This document shows positions 1-7,783 of a DNA stretch of 22,277 nucleotides, in pieces. The stretch spans positions 1 to 22,277 of the forward strand of contig JAAUSP010000053.1 of the NCBI GenBank assembly GCA_012032575.1, given 5' to 3'. Each line of letters starts with the position of its first letter. Positions within the stretch are counted from its first letter, which is position 1. Made by a program: the position numbers and the translations under genes. The notes beneath the pieces are model-generated. The model was not told where the DNA came from and did no database searches. It saw only the letters and a list, made by a program, of their open reading frames with translations. The stretch comes from Anaerolineales bacterium (GTDB lineage: Bacteria; Chloroflexota; Anaerolineae; 4572-78; J111).

Positions 1-173
1 CGGGTTTTGCCCAGGCCCCCCGCACCGGAGACGGCGGTAATGAGGCGTACCTCAGGGTGGTCGGGCGGGCGGTGGTAGTGGAGCCGGTAGAGGCCCATTT
101 CTTTTTCGCGCCCGGCCAAGAGCGTTTGTCCGGCTTCGGGCCGGGGCAGGGGTTTACGATGAGCGAAGGGCAT
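1..173 (-). CDS. N-terminal fragment of a P-loop (STAND/AAA-like) NTPase
   Basis: Only the first 57 codons are inside the window; the gene continues past the left edge. The start is the ATG at 171-173, with a GAGG ribosome-binding site about eight bases upstream. Near residue 50 the protein shows a Walker A loop, GAGGLGKT, preceded by a segment of the type LLAGREKEMGLYRLHYHR. That layout, a short 'GRE' segment and then a P-loop about 30 residues later, is usual for STAND/NB-ARC-like regulatory ATPases and LuxR/AfsR-type sensors. The C-terminal domains that would identify it are missing, so the specific function cannot be given. It is divergent to the YjbQ gene at 360. Confidence 0.6.
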   Translation of the reverse strand, partial: MPFAHRKPLPRPEAGQTLLAGREKEMGLYRLHYHRPPDHPEVRLITAVSGAGGLGKT

Positions 174-197
174 GGTCTAACCTCTGGAATGTACAAA

Positions 198-279
198 GTT
201 GTGAGGCGATGAGAAGTGAGGCGAGGAGGCGAGGAAATATTTGCCCTCGCCTCCTCGCTTCACGCTTCCTCGCCTCAAC
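198..279. repeat. Inverted repeat built from GAGGCGAGG words
   Basis: The left arm (198-234) and the right arm (245-279) are near-complementary over about 35 bases, both built from repeated GAGGCGAGG-type words. The loop is about 10 bases and A/T-rich. The element lies between two divergent genes, so it is not an obvious terminator for either. A short fragment with the same word recurs at 788-806, just after the YjbQ gene. It belongs to a set of similar but sequence-unrelated hairpins in this window. Confidence 0.75.
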
Positions 280-313
280 AGAGTAGATTAGCATGAAACA
301 AGCCGGGGGACAA

Positions 314-342
314 TTGTTAGAGCGGGAATTGCGTGCTAAAAT
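314..342 (+). promoter_or_regulatory. Possible sigma70-type promoter for the YjbQ gene
   Basis: TTGTTA (314-319) and TAAAAT (337-342) are separated by 17 bases. The expected start of transcription would fall almost on the ribosome-binding site AGGAG (349-353), so the leader would be extremely short. Weak evidence, sequence match only. Confidence 0.25.
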
Positions 343-359
343 TTTGACAGGAGCTTTTT

Positions 360-782
360 ATGACCTGGTATCAAACTACGTTTCGACTGCCGCCTTTCCG
401 GCGGGGATTTCATGTGGTCACTCATTTGATCGAAGCCAACGCGCCGGATATTCAGCGCCTTAAAATTGGCCTGGCTCACGTTTTTCTGCACCACACCTCG
501 GCCAGCCTGACTCTCAACGAAAACGCCGACCCGACAGTACGGGTTGATTTTGAGAGCCATTTTAATCAGATGGTCCCCGAAAACGCCCCCTATTACCGCC
601 ACAATTACGAAGGCTCGGACGATATGCCGGCTCACCTCAAAGCCGCGCTGCTGGGCAGTTCTTTGACCATTCCCATCACCAATGGTCGCCTGAACCTGGG
701 CACCTGGCAGGGGATTTATCTGTGTGAGCACCGCGATTACGGTGGCAGCCGCACGGTGACGGTGACGCTGCAAGGCGAGTAG
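360..782 (+). CDS. yjbQ: YjbQ / UPF0047 family protein
   Basis: A 140-residue protein, full length for the small UPF0047 (YjbQ) family. Conserved signatures are clear: HHTSASLTLNENADP at residues 44-58, YEGSDDMPAH at 83-92 and GTWQGIYLCEHR at 114-125, with the expected His residues and the closing beta strand. Some family members have been annotated as secondary thiamine-phosphate synthases because of weak in vitro or suppressor activity; the physiological role is uncertain. It is a soluble cytoplasmic trimer in known structures. The ATG start has a good AGGAG ribosome-binding site seven bases upstream. It appears to be a single-gene unit, with repeat-rich spacers on both sides. Confidence 0.93.
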   Translation: MTWYQTTFRLPPFRRGFHVVTHLIEANAPDIQRLKIGLAHVFLHHTSASLTLNENADPTVRVDFESHFNQMVPENAPYYRHNYEGSDDMPAHLKAALLGSSLTIPITNGRLNLGTWQGIYLCEHRDYGGSRTVTVTLQGE

Positions 783-889
783 AGGGAACGAGGAGGCGAG
801 GAGGCGAATGGTTGCAAAGTTCATCCTTGCGCCAGGTCTTAGTACAGCTTTGCATTAGTTCGTGACGAAATCAAGGCAAGCAGAGAAGT

Positions 890-984
890 CATGTCATTCC
901 GACCGGAGGGAGGAATCTTCGTCGCCACAGCCGAAAATGTTATGACGAGCGAGGAGATTTCTCGCTGGCGCTCGAAATGACATG
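890..984. repeat. MITE-like element, copy 1 (TGTCATTCCGA termini)
   Basis: A 95-base segment with 13-base terminal inverted repeats: CATGTCATTCCGA at 890-902 and TCGAAATGACATG at 972-984, with one mismatch. The interior includes the 'gaggagatttctcgctggcgctcg' type of sequence that also occurs in copy 2 at 16601-16702. It has no coding capacity. It lies in the 276-base gap between the YjbQ gene and the hydrolase, about 75 bases upstream of the hydrolase start. The rest of that gap (783-889 and 985-1058) holds only a GAGGCGAGGAGGCGA word repeat just after the YjbQ stop. Confidence 0.7.
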
Positions 985-1058
985 CGAGGAATCGGGTACA
1001 TCAAATCGTGACGAATTTACGCAACCCTGTACTTGGAATCGTTGTTTCATATTTGCGT

Positions 1059-1872
1059 ATGACTTGGGCAATTGTCGGCCTGTTCATTATTGGTTATCTC
1101 GGCGTGGCTGCGCTGCTTTTTTTTTTGGCAGGAGCGGCTGATTTATTTTCCCAGCCAAAGCTGGCTGGCGACGCCGGCGCAGGCCGGCTTACCTTATGAA
1201 GAGATTTGGCTTGAAAGCGCGGACGGGGTCAAGCTGTCCGGCTGGTTTGTTCCGGCGGAGTCGAGTAGGGGAGTCATCCTGTTCTTTCACGGCAACGGCG
1301 GCAATATTTCGCACCGGCTTGAGTCGCTGGCGCTGTTTCACCGCCTGGGGTGGAGCACGTTTATCATTGATTATCGGGGGTACGGTCAGAGCGAAGGCCG
1401 GCCCGGCGAGCAGGGCACTTATCTCGACGCCGAGGCAGCCTGGCGTTATTTGCTGGAAGAAAAGCAGCTCAGGCCGGAGCAAATTGTCGTCTTCGGCGAG
1501 TCGCTGGGCGGGGCGGTGGCGGCCTGGCTCGCCCAGACCCATTCGCCAAAAGCCGTAATTTTGCTCTCGACCTTTACCTCTGTCCCCGATATGGGGGCGC
1601 AAACTTATCCTTTTTTGCCCATCCGGCTGCTGGCGCGAGTCCATTACAACACCCTGGCCCGCCTGCCGGAAATTACCTGCCCAGTGCTGATTATCCACAG
1701 CCCCGACGATGAGGTGGTACCCTACAGTCACGGACAAAAGCTTTTCGGGGTCGCTCGTGAGCCGAAGGAGTTTTTGAAGCTGCGGGGTGGTCATAACGAA
1801 GGGGTTTTGCTGTCGGCGGCGGAGTATGAAGCCGGCCTTGAGGATTTTCTCGACCGGTACGGCGGTCACTGA
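1059..1872 (+). CDS. Membrane-anchored alpha/beta hydrolase (frameshifted in a T10 run)
   Basis: Serine hydrolase of the alpha/beta fold, closest in motif pattern to the BEM46/'HGNGGN' group. After correcting one base the protein is 270 residues. It has an N-terminal transmembrane helix (about 3-22) followed by QERLIYFPS, the usual start of this family. The oxyanion-hole region is HGNGGN (77-82), the nucleophile elbow GESLGG (Ser148), the acid Asp217 in HSPDDEVVP and the base His245 in GGHNEG. The N-terminal helix and the catalytic domain are in different frames, and the switch falls in ten Ts at 1117-1126; nine Ts would join them. The ATG at 1059 was chosen because the membrane helix follows at once; a GTG at 1008 is in frame. 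A TTG at 1072 opens the downstream frame but gives no sensible N-terminus. It converges on higA, seven bases beyond its stop. Substrate unknown. Confidence 0.85.
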
Positions 1873-1879
1873 CCTGATT

Positions 1880-2185
1880 TTAGGCTGCTATTTTGTACGG
1901 TTTTACTTCCCGTTCCAGCCGGCTTGCCAGGGCGTCTTCCGTCATATCCAGATCGTAATCCATTTGTAATCCCAGCCAAAATTGGGGTGACATCCCAAAG
2001 TATCGCCCCAGGCGCAGGGCGGTATCGGCGGTGATGCTCCTTTTGCCCAGTACAATCTCATTAATCCGCCGGGCGGGAACCCCGATATCCAAAGCCAAAC
2101 GATTCTGGCTTAAGCTCATGGGCTTTAAAAATTCTTCCATTAATATTTCGCCGGGATGGATAGGTGTCAACGCTTTCTCACTCAT
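1880..2185 (-). CDS. higA: HigA-type antitoxin (XRE-family HTH)
   Basis: A 101-residue antitoxin of the HigA/VapI family. It opens with the diagnostic HPGEILMEEFLKP (residues 10-22). The helix-turn-helix follows (about 24-70), with VPARRINEIVLGKRSITADTALRL and then GMSPQFWLGLQ. HigA proteins bind and neutralise the HigB mRNA interferase and repress their own operon. The gene starts 12 bases after the higB stop, giving toxin-first order as is usual for HigBA. The end is convergent with the hydrolase at 1872. The palindrome at 2492-2506 in the higB promoter is the probable operator (inferred). Confidence 0.93.
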   Translation of the reverse strand: MSEKALTPIHPGEILMEEFLKPMSLSQNRLALDIGVPARRINEIVLGKRSITADTALRLGRYFGMSPQFWLGLQMDYDLDMTEDALASRLEREVKPYKIAA

Positions 2186-2197
2186 TCATCTATACCT

Positions 2198-2479
2198 CTA
2201 ATGATAATCCACAATCTCCACCTCATACACATCCCCATTGTCCCATTCAAAACAGATTCGCCATTGGTCGTTAATCCGAATGCTATACTGATTCACACGG
2301 TCGCCGGATAGTTTTTCTAAATGGTTAGCTGGCGGCACACGTAAATCCTGGAGGGTTATAGCACGATTAAGCATCCGAAGTTTACGTAAAGCTACGTGTT
2401 GAATTTCCTGGGGTAACTTCGGGGAATGTTGGCGATTAAAAATCTTTTCAGTTTCTTTGGACTTGAAAGACCTAATCAC
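2198..2479 (-). CDS. higB: HigB-type toxin (RelE/ParE superfamily)
   Basis: A 93-residue protein that matches the HigB 'plasmid maintenance killer' family throughout. The N-terminus is IRSFKSKETEKIF, the middle has LRKLRMLNRA and LRVPPANHLEKLSGDR, and the C-terminus is YSIRINDQWRICFEW followed by VEIVDYH. Known family members are ribosome-dependent mRNA interferases. The start is a GTG at 2477-2479, and MIRSFK is where the family normally begins. The promoter -10 (2486-2491) is so close that the transcript may be leaderless. It forms a two-gene operon with higA. Typical chromosomal stress or mobile accessory module. Confidence 0.94.
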   Translation of the reverse strand: MIRSFKSKETEKIFNRQHSPKLPQEIQHVALRKLRMLNRAITLQDLRVPPANHLEKLSGDRVNQYSIRINDQWRICFEWDNGDVYEVEIVDYH

Positions 2480-2485
2480 TCCTAA

Positions 2486-2514
2486 ATTATATAACGCATC
2501 GCGTTAAACGCCAA
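2486..2514 (-). promoter_or_regulatory. higBA promoter with palindromic operator in the spacer
   Basis: On the minus strand, TTGGCG (2509-2514) and TATAAT (2486-2491) are separated by exactly 17 bases. The spacer contains the palindrome TAACGC-GAT-GCGTTA (2492-2506). This is where an autoregulating HigA dimer would be expected to bind and block RNA polymerase. The -10 lies only six bases before the higB GTG, so initiation would be at or next to the start codon. Confidence 0.6.
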
Positions 2515-2539
2515 ACGTTATAATAGAAGTCGGATCAGT

Positions 2540-5210
2540 TCACTTCTCCCCAAACCGCCGCCGATACTCCGCCGCCACCGTGTCCCCGGCTGCGGCCATC
2601 AAATGGCCGACCGACGGATGCTCAATCAGCGCTGCTACTGCCTCAGCCAGAGAAGAGACATTTTTGCCGAACCAGCTTTTGACATAAGCAACGGTATCCA
2701 GATCGGGCGGAGCAGTGGTCAGGGCGTCGCGCAGCTCTGTGAGGCGTTCCAGGGCGGCGGCCTTTTTTTCGGGGGGGGCTTCCGCTGTCACATCCGCGCG
2801 CAAATGATCGAACTGCTCAAAGATCACCGCCAGGTGACTTTCGAGCCGGGGCGCAGCTGGTTCAACCGTCCGCGTTGAGTTGCCCCAACTCGGCGAGACT
2901 TGCCCGCCATTCATCGTCCCAACCTGCATGATAAAGCTCTGCCCGCTTGCTATCACCGTGGGTCTGGAAAGATTCGTGAGATTGGCCGCTAACTTTTCCA
3001 CTACATTTGACCAGTCTGATTCCGTCCCGTCCGCTGCCGGAATTTTTACCTCTATTTCCGGAGTGGCAGGTTGAACGTTTAACATTGAACGTTCAACGTT
3101 TGCCGGCTGCGCCGGCAAAGCCAGCGCGTGCCGTAGAGCCTGGGCCATCTCTCCGGCGCTCTGGTAGCGGTCAGCCGGGTTTTTGCTCATGGCCTTGACG
3201 ATGACCTGTTCCACCGCCGGGGAAAGGTCAGGATTCAGGCTGGTCGGCAGGGGCCACGACTCGTTGACCAGTTTCAGCACAATCGCGATGGGATGGTCGC
3301 CCTCAAAGGGGATTTGTCCGGTGACCATCTCGTACAAAATCACCCCCAGCGAATAAATATCGCTCCGCTTGTCTACCGTTTCACCCTGCGCCTGCTCCGG
3401 CGACATATAGGCCGGCGTGCCGATGACCGCATTTTTGCTGGTGTAGCTGGGCATGCTCATAATCCGGGCAATGCCAAAATCGGTCAGCACGACCCGCCGG
3501 CGAGGGGTAAACATAATATTAGCCGGCTTCAAATCGCGGTGGACTACTTCCCGTTCGTGGGCATAATCTATGGCGTCGGCCAGAGACTCAAAAATGGCAG
3601 CGGTTTCGGCCAGCGGCAGCAGTTCGTGGCGCTCTTTATAATTTTTTAGCTCGGCCTCCAAAGTCGAGCCTTCCACAAACTCCATGACCATGTAATACAG
3701 GTCATCTTCGCGGGCAAAATCGAACACCTGGACAATGTTGGAATGGTGCAGCCCGGCGACCGCCATAGCCTCAGTCTCAAAACGCTCGATAAATTCCTCG
3801 TCCTCGGCCAGGTGACTGTGAATGATTTTAACGGCCACATAACGAGCCAGGGCCGCCTGATACGCTTTGTAAACGTCGGCCATGCCCCCCTGGCCCAGCC
3901 GCTCGACCAGATGATAACGGCCCAAATCCCGGCCCACCAGGTCGCGCCGGGCCGCCGTGACCAGCTCATAATAGGGTTGATGTTTTTCGTAGACGAGCCG
4001 GTTTTTTTCACGGGCCAGGGCCAGCAAATCGTCAAGCTGCAAGGTCTGTTCGGCGTACTCCAGCAGCCGGTCAATGATTTCGGCCTTGCCCTTGCTGCGG
4101 GCCAACTGATGATGGACCGGTTTGAACTCCGGCAGGTCAAAATAGAGCCGGCGCAGTTCCTCTTCGGTCAGGGCGACGGTCAATTCGGTCAGCAGGGAGC
4201 GGATATTTTTGAGGATGTAGCGGGTGGTGATGACCTGGCCTTTTTTGGCCGAATGAATCGAAACAGCCCCTTCGACCGGCGGGGGCGGCGGTTCACCCGG
4301 CTGACCATTGGCGACAACTTTGGGCCGGGGTTCGACCTTAATCACGGCCTGAGCCAGAGACCCCTTGCCCGCTAAAACCTGCTCCAGCGCGTCGGTCAGG
4401 GCCGCGCCGCTGGGGTAGCGGCCCTCCGGTTCTTTGGCCAGCGCCTTGAGAATGACCGCCTCAAGCGCCGGGCTGAGGTCGGGCCGGTGCTGGCGCGGCG
4501 GCGGCGGCGGCTCGGTTTAGGTGAAGCATGGCGATGTCATAGGGATGGTCGGCTTCAAAGGGCAGTTTGCCGGTAAAAATTTCATACAAAATCACGCCCA
4601 GGCTGTACAAATCGCTCTGCGGGACCGCCCCGGCGGACGATACCACCTGCTCCGGGGCGATATAATGGGGCGTGCCGAAAATTTCGCCGCGAGTCTGGTA
4701 ATCCAGCAGCACCAGGCCAAAATCGGTCAGGATGGGCCGGCCTTGCGAGTCGAGCATAATATTGGAAGGCTTGATGTCGCGGTGGATAACCCCCTGGCTA
4801 TGAACATAATCCAGGGCCAGGCAAACAGGCCTGATAATCCGGCTCACCTCACTCGGCGGCATGAACTGTTGATCGTCGTGGTAGGTTGCCAGAACGGTTT
4901 CCAGGTCAGCGCCCTCGATGTATTCCATAGCAATGTAGAGCAGCCCGTTGGCCTCGCCATAGCGATACACCCCGACGACGTGGGGATGCTTCAACTGGGC
5001 AATTGCCTGGGCTTCGCGCTCAAAGCGGGTCGCGTAAGCCGGGTCGGTCTGAAAGGGCGCGTCAATAACCTTAATAGCTGCCGTGCGTTTGAGGCGAGTA
5101 TCAAAACCGCGATACACCCGCGCCATTCCTCCATGCCCCAACAGCGCCTCCAGGCGATATTCGTCCAGTTGTTGGGAGAGTAATTTATCGGTTAATCCTT
5201 GCTCAATCAT
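2540..5210 (-). CDS. Double Ser/Thr protein kinase with central EAD/death-like domain (one frameshift)
   Basis: Apparent as two ORFs (5210-4461 and 4345-2540). Removing one base in the GG at 4514-4515 joins them in frame into 889 residues. Kinase 1 (about 18-280) has GHGGMARV, catalytic Lys47, HRDIKPSN (Asp145), DFG (163-165) and APE (185-187); its C-lobe (PDLSPALEAVILKALAKEPEGRY) lies after the frameshift. A helical region follows (about 338-413) with LTEEELRRLYFDL, SKGKAEIIDRLLEYA and LDDLLALAREK. This resembles bacterial death-like/effector-associated domains, which mediate homotypic contacts with STAND NTPases. Kinase 2 (about 432-698) is also intact: GQGGMADV, AVK, HRDLKPAN, DFG, SPE. 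The C-terminus has a QVGTMNGGQV segment and a helical tail (FGKNVSSLAEAVAALIEHPSV). No transmembrane helix or PASTA repeats were seen. It is the last gene of the 10815-2540 operon. Confidence 0.85.
3070..3117. repeat. Word repeat and hairpin captured inside the kinase linker
   Basis: Two related copies of a TTGAACGTT word lie back to back at 3070-3100. They include the perfect 12-base palindrome TTGAACGTTCAA (3085-3096). The hairpin TGCCGGC-TGC-GCCGGCA (3101-3117) follows at once. The segment encodes the linker just after kinase domain 2 (residues reading PANVERSMLNVQP) without breaking the frame. The same style of word repeat is otherwise intergenic in this window. Confidence 0.55.
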
Positions 5211-5222
5211 AACGCTCTCTTA

Positions 5223-5283
5223 TGATGCGTGATGCGTGAAAGGTTTTTGCTCAGAATCATCACGCAGCACGTATCACGCATCA
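5223..5283. repeat. Inverted repeat built from TGATGCGTGA words
   Basis: The left arm at 5223-5239 contains TGATGCGTGATGCGTGA. The right arm at 5257-5283 contains the complementary words ATCACGCAGCACGTATCACGCATCA. It fills almost the whole gap between the 821-residue unknown gene and the double kinase. It could form a hairpin in the operon mRNA and modulate kinase expression (inference only). Confidence 0.7.
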
Positions 5284-5296
5284 ATTCTTGGGTAAT

Positions 5297-7761
5297 TCAA
5301 ATTCTGGCATTACCCAAATGAGTTTCCCGGCTGGATTGGGTGATGTAGCGCAGTTCCCGTACAAATTCATTAAGTCCCTCGGCGTACGTGTCGAGGTAAT
5401 GCTGGGTTAACTGCTGGGCCAGCGCTTTCTGCCCGCAGGTCAGCAGGAGCGCCCCGTGGGGCCGGAAATCGCGCAGGGTCAGGTGCATCACCCCTTGAGC
5501 GTCGGTCAGCACGCCCCAGACCAGGGTCTTTTTATCGTTGTCGTCTTTGGCCGAGATAAAACGGGTTAGCGTACTGCCCGGTGCAACCACGCCCACATTC
5601 GAGAAAACTTCGCGGCCTTTGATCAAATCGTTCAACAGATCAAAACTATCAGGGATTTTTCCAGCAACCGCTGGAGCGGCGCAGGGAAATGGGCCAGCAA
5701 CTTCAGCGCTCCCAGGCTAAAACTTTCACCGGCCCGAGCCACCGTCTTGACCTGCCCCAAAATCCGGCCAAAGCCGGCCAGGGTAGCCAGATATTCGCGC
5801 TGCAAACGGTCAAACTCGGCGTAGGCCGCGCTGCGATCCCCGGTGGCCTGTTGATACGCTTTCCAGGTCGCCATAACCCGCCCCCGCAGCCCTACGAAAT
5901 CCAACTGGGTCAAAGGCGCTTCAAATGTGACCGGATAGAGCCGATCTTGCGGCGCACGCTGGCTGGCATCTATCGGGATGAGGATGGTAGGGTTGACCGG
6001 CTCGACGGGGCGCAGAGTTTCCAGCGCCGCCAGCGCCGCCGGACGTGATTCGGGCCGGACGGCTAATTCTTCCAGCGCCGCGATCAACTGCGGGTCGGGC
6101 TGATAGGTGAGCGCATGGATGGCCCGGTAGAGAATCAGCAAATCGTTGATGGTCAATTGGATCAAATCGCTGCGCTGTTTGAAAAGGCGACGCAGTTTTA
6201 CCATCGCCTTGAGGTCAACGGATTCTGTTTCGGCGGTGAGTTCGACGGCTGCCTGCGGAGCCTGCCGGAGCAGAGTCAAATCGGCGGCCTGGATGTGAAA
6301 GGCCAATTTCTGGGGCTGGCGCGGCGCGGTTATTTCTGGAGCGGCCTCATGAACCTGTTTGGCCCAATGGACGGCTTCCTGGGTCATAATTTCGGCCAGG
6401 GCCGCGCCCCAGGCCCCATCAAAAAAGATATGGGATTGGTCAAAAACCATCGTCTGGCCGGTGTCGAACAGGGTCAGGGCATGGTCGCCCCGCCCGCGTT
6501 CTCCCTGGCGAATTTCGGCCAGGGGCAGAGTCCGGGGGCGCTGGTCGCAATTGAGGAGAATCGGAGCCAGGCGCAGCCGATCCAGTTCGGTGACAAGGTC
6601 TCGATTCAGCTTCTCCCGTAAATCAGGCCAGGCCGAGCGCTTGATTTGGGCCAACGGCAGCGCCGGGTGCATCGGTTCAGTTTGGTCCAGCGCCGCAGTA
6701 ACCATCGCCCGGACGGTTTGCAGTTGAGTGGGCCGTCTGAGCCGGGGGCACAGGTCGGAATTAAGAAATAGCAACCCTGATGGATCAAGCCAATACTGGC
6801 TTTATTCAGCGGGGTGGGGACGCGGGTTTCGCCGTAAGGGCCGGGGTCAAGGTAGGCCAGAATAGACATTTGCTGCCGGAAAGCGGGCAGGTTTTCGGCC
6901 TCGGCCCGGTGGAGCGCCTGTTCCCCACGCGCTCTGGGTGGCGGTATCCAAATCGGCCATAGCTTCGGCCAGAAAGCGGTCAAAGCGGTCACAGCGATAA
7001 ACAACATACGGCAAGCGCGACTCACTGGCCGGACGTCCGTAAGGTCGCTGTTTTTCCCAGAGGGGGTAAAGGTGAGCATAGCGGGCGGCGTCGGGCCGAT
7101 GACGGGTCAATTCAACCAGCAGATGAGTCCTCACGCGCTCGCGCCACTCGTTGGTGAGCAAATCATGGTAGTGGTGCAGGCAGTAAATGGCCGCCATCAC
7201 CCAGGCGGTGGCCCGGTCAACCGGGTTCAGGTGCAGCTCGTGGCGGCGCAAAAAGGTGTCGAACCCGTGCGTTTCATTGGCATGGCGGGCGGTATCCTCG
7301 CGCATGGCGTATTCGACATAAAACTGCCATGTTCCTTCGGGAAAAGCCTCGGCCGGGTCTTTGCCGGCCAGTTTGAGCAGATGTTGATACGCCCCAATCA
7401 CCGCCGCCGGCCCGGCGAAAAATGTAGCGAAGACGGCTTTATCCAGCGTTTGTTCGACCCCTTTGAAAAGCAGGTTCAGATCGCGCCGGACCATTTTGGC
7501 CGGGGGACGGCGCTCCGGCAGGCGAGCCAGGCCGCTCAGGATCATGCCGGGAACATTGCCGGCTGGCGTCAGCCGGGCCACTTGCTCCACCACACTAGCC
7601 AACTCCGGCAGGGTCAGCCGCTCGACCTCCGGCAGGGACAACTGCGAACGCTGGGCAATGGTGTGCAGATTGTCCGCCGTTTTGAGCGACGCCTGAGCCA
7701 ACGGCGTGGGATTTGATGGCTGGCTGGACCGTTTGAGCGAAATCTGGCGCGTTTCTAGCAT
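5297..7761 (-). CDS. Conserved-looking protein of unknown function with an HxxxDG motif (three frameshifts)
   Basis: I do not recognise this protein. It appears as pieces in three frames, joined by single-base corrections: one extra base in CCCC at 6923-6926, one missing in CCC at 6775-6777 and one missing in TTTTT at 5656-5660. The sum gives exactly 821 residues. Junctions read smoothly, for example ...TATQSA-WEQALHRAEAENLP..., ...GLIHQG-LLFLNSDL... and ...LLEK-IPDSFDLLND. The N-terminal third is helical, with FAGPAAVIGAYQHLLK and EDTARHANETHGFD. The middle has VFDQSHIFFDGAWG (His about 444, Asp about 448). HxxxDG is the catalytic signature of CoA-dependent acyltransferases such as BAHD, condensation and CAT enzymes, but one motif is not proof. 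The C-terminal part is mixed alpha/beta. It starts 22 bases after the STAND gene stop, at an ATG, so it is very likely co-transcribed. No signal peptide or membrane helix. Confidence 0.7.
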
Positions 7762-7783
7762 AATTCCCCCTCAATAGTGTCCA

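Noticed and set aside
3743..4375. Plus-strand ORF of 210 codons opposite the kinase
   Set aside because: The opposite strand encodes complete kinase motifs; this reading has none and no ribosome-binding site.
4511..4520. Programmed ribosomal frameshift between the two kinase halves
   Set aside because: There is no slippery heptamer or consistent downstream structure, and similar one-base breaks occur in many unrelated genes of the window, so consensus error is more likely.
4461..5210. A separate 249-residue kinase ending in an Ala/Pro run
   Set aside because: The Ala/Pro tail is a frameshifted reading. The next frame continues the kinase C-lobe (PDLSPALEAVILKALAKEPEGRY) straight into the downstream ORF, so it is annotated as one gene.
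5297..5635. A separate 112-residue gene after the unknown protein
   Set aside because: It would need a TTG start with no ribosome-binding site. One extra base at 5656-5660 fuses it smoothly to the preceding frame, and total codon count is then exact.
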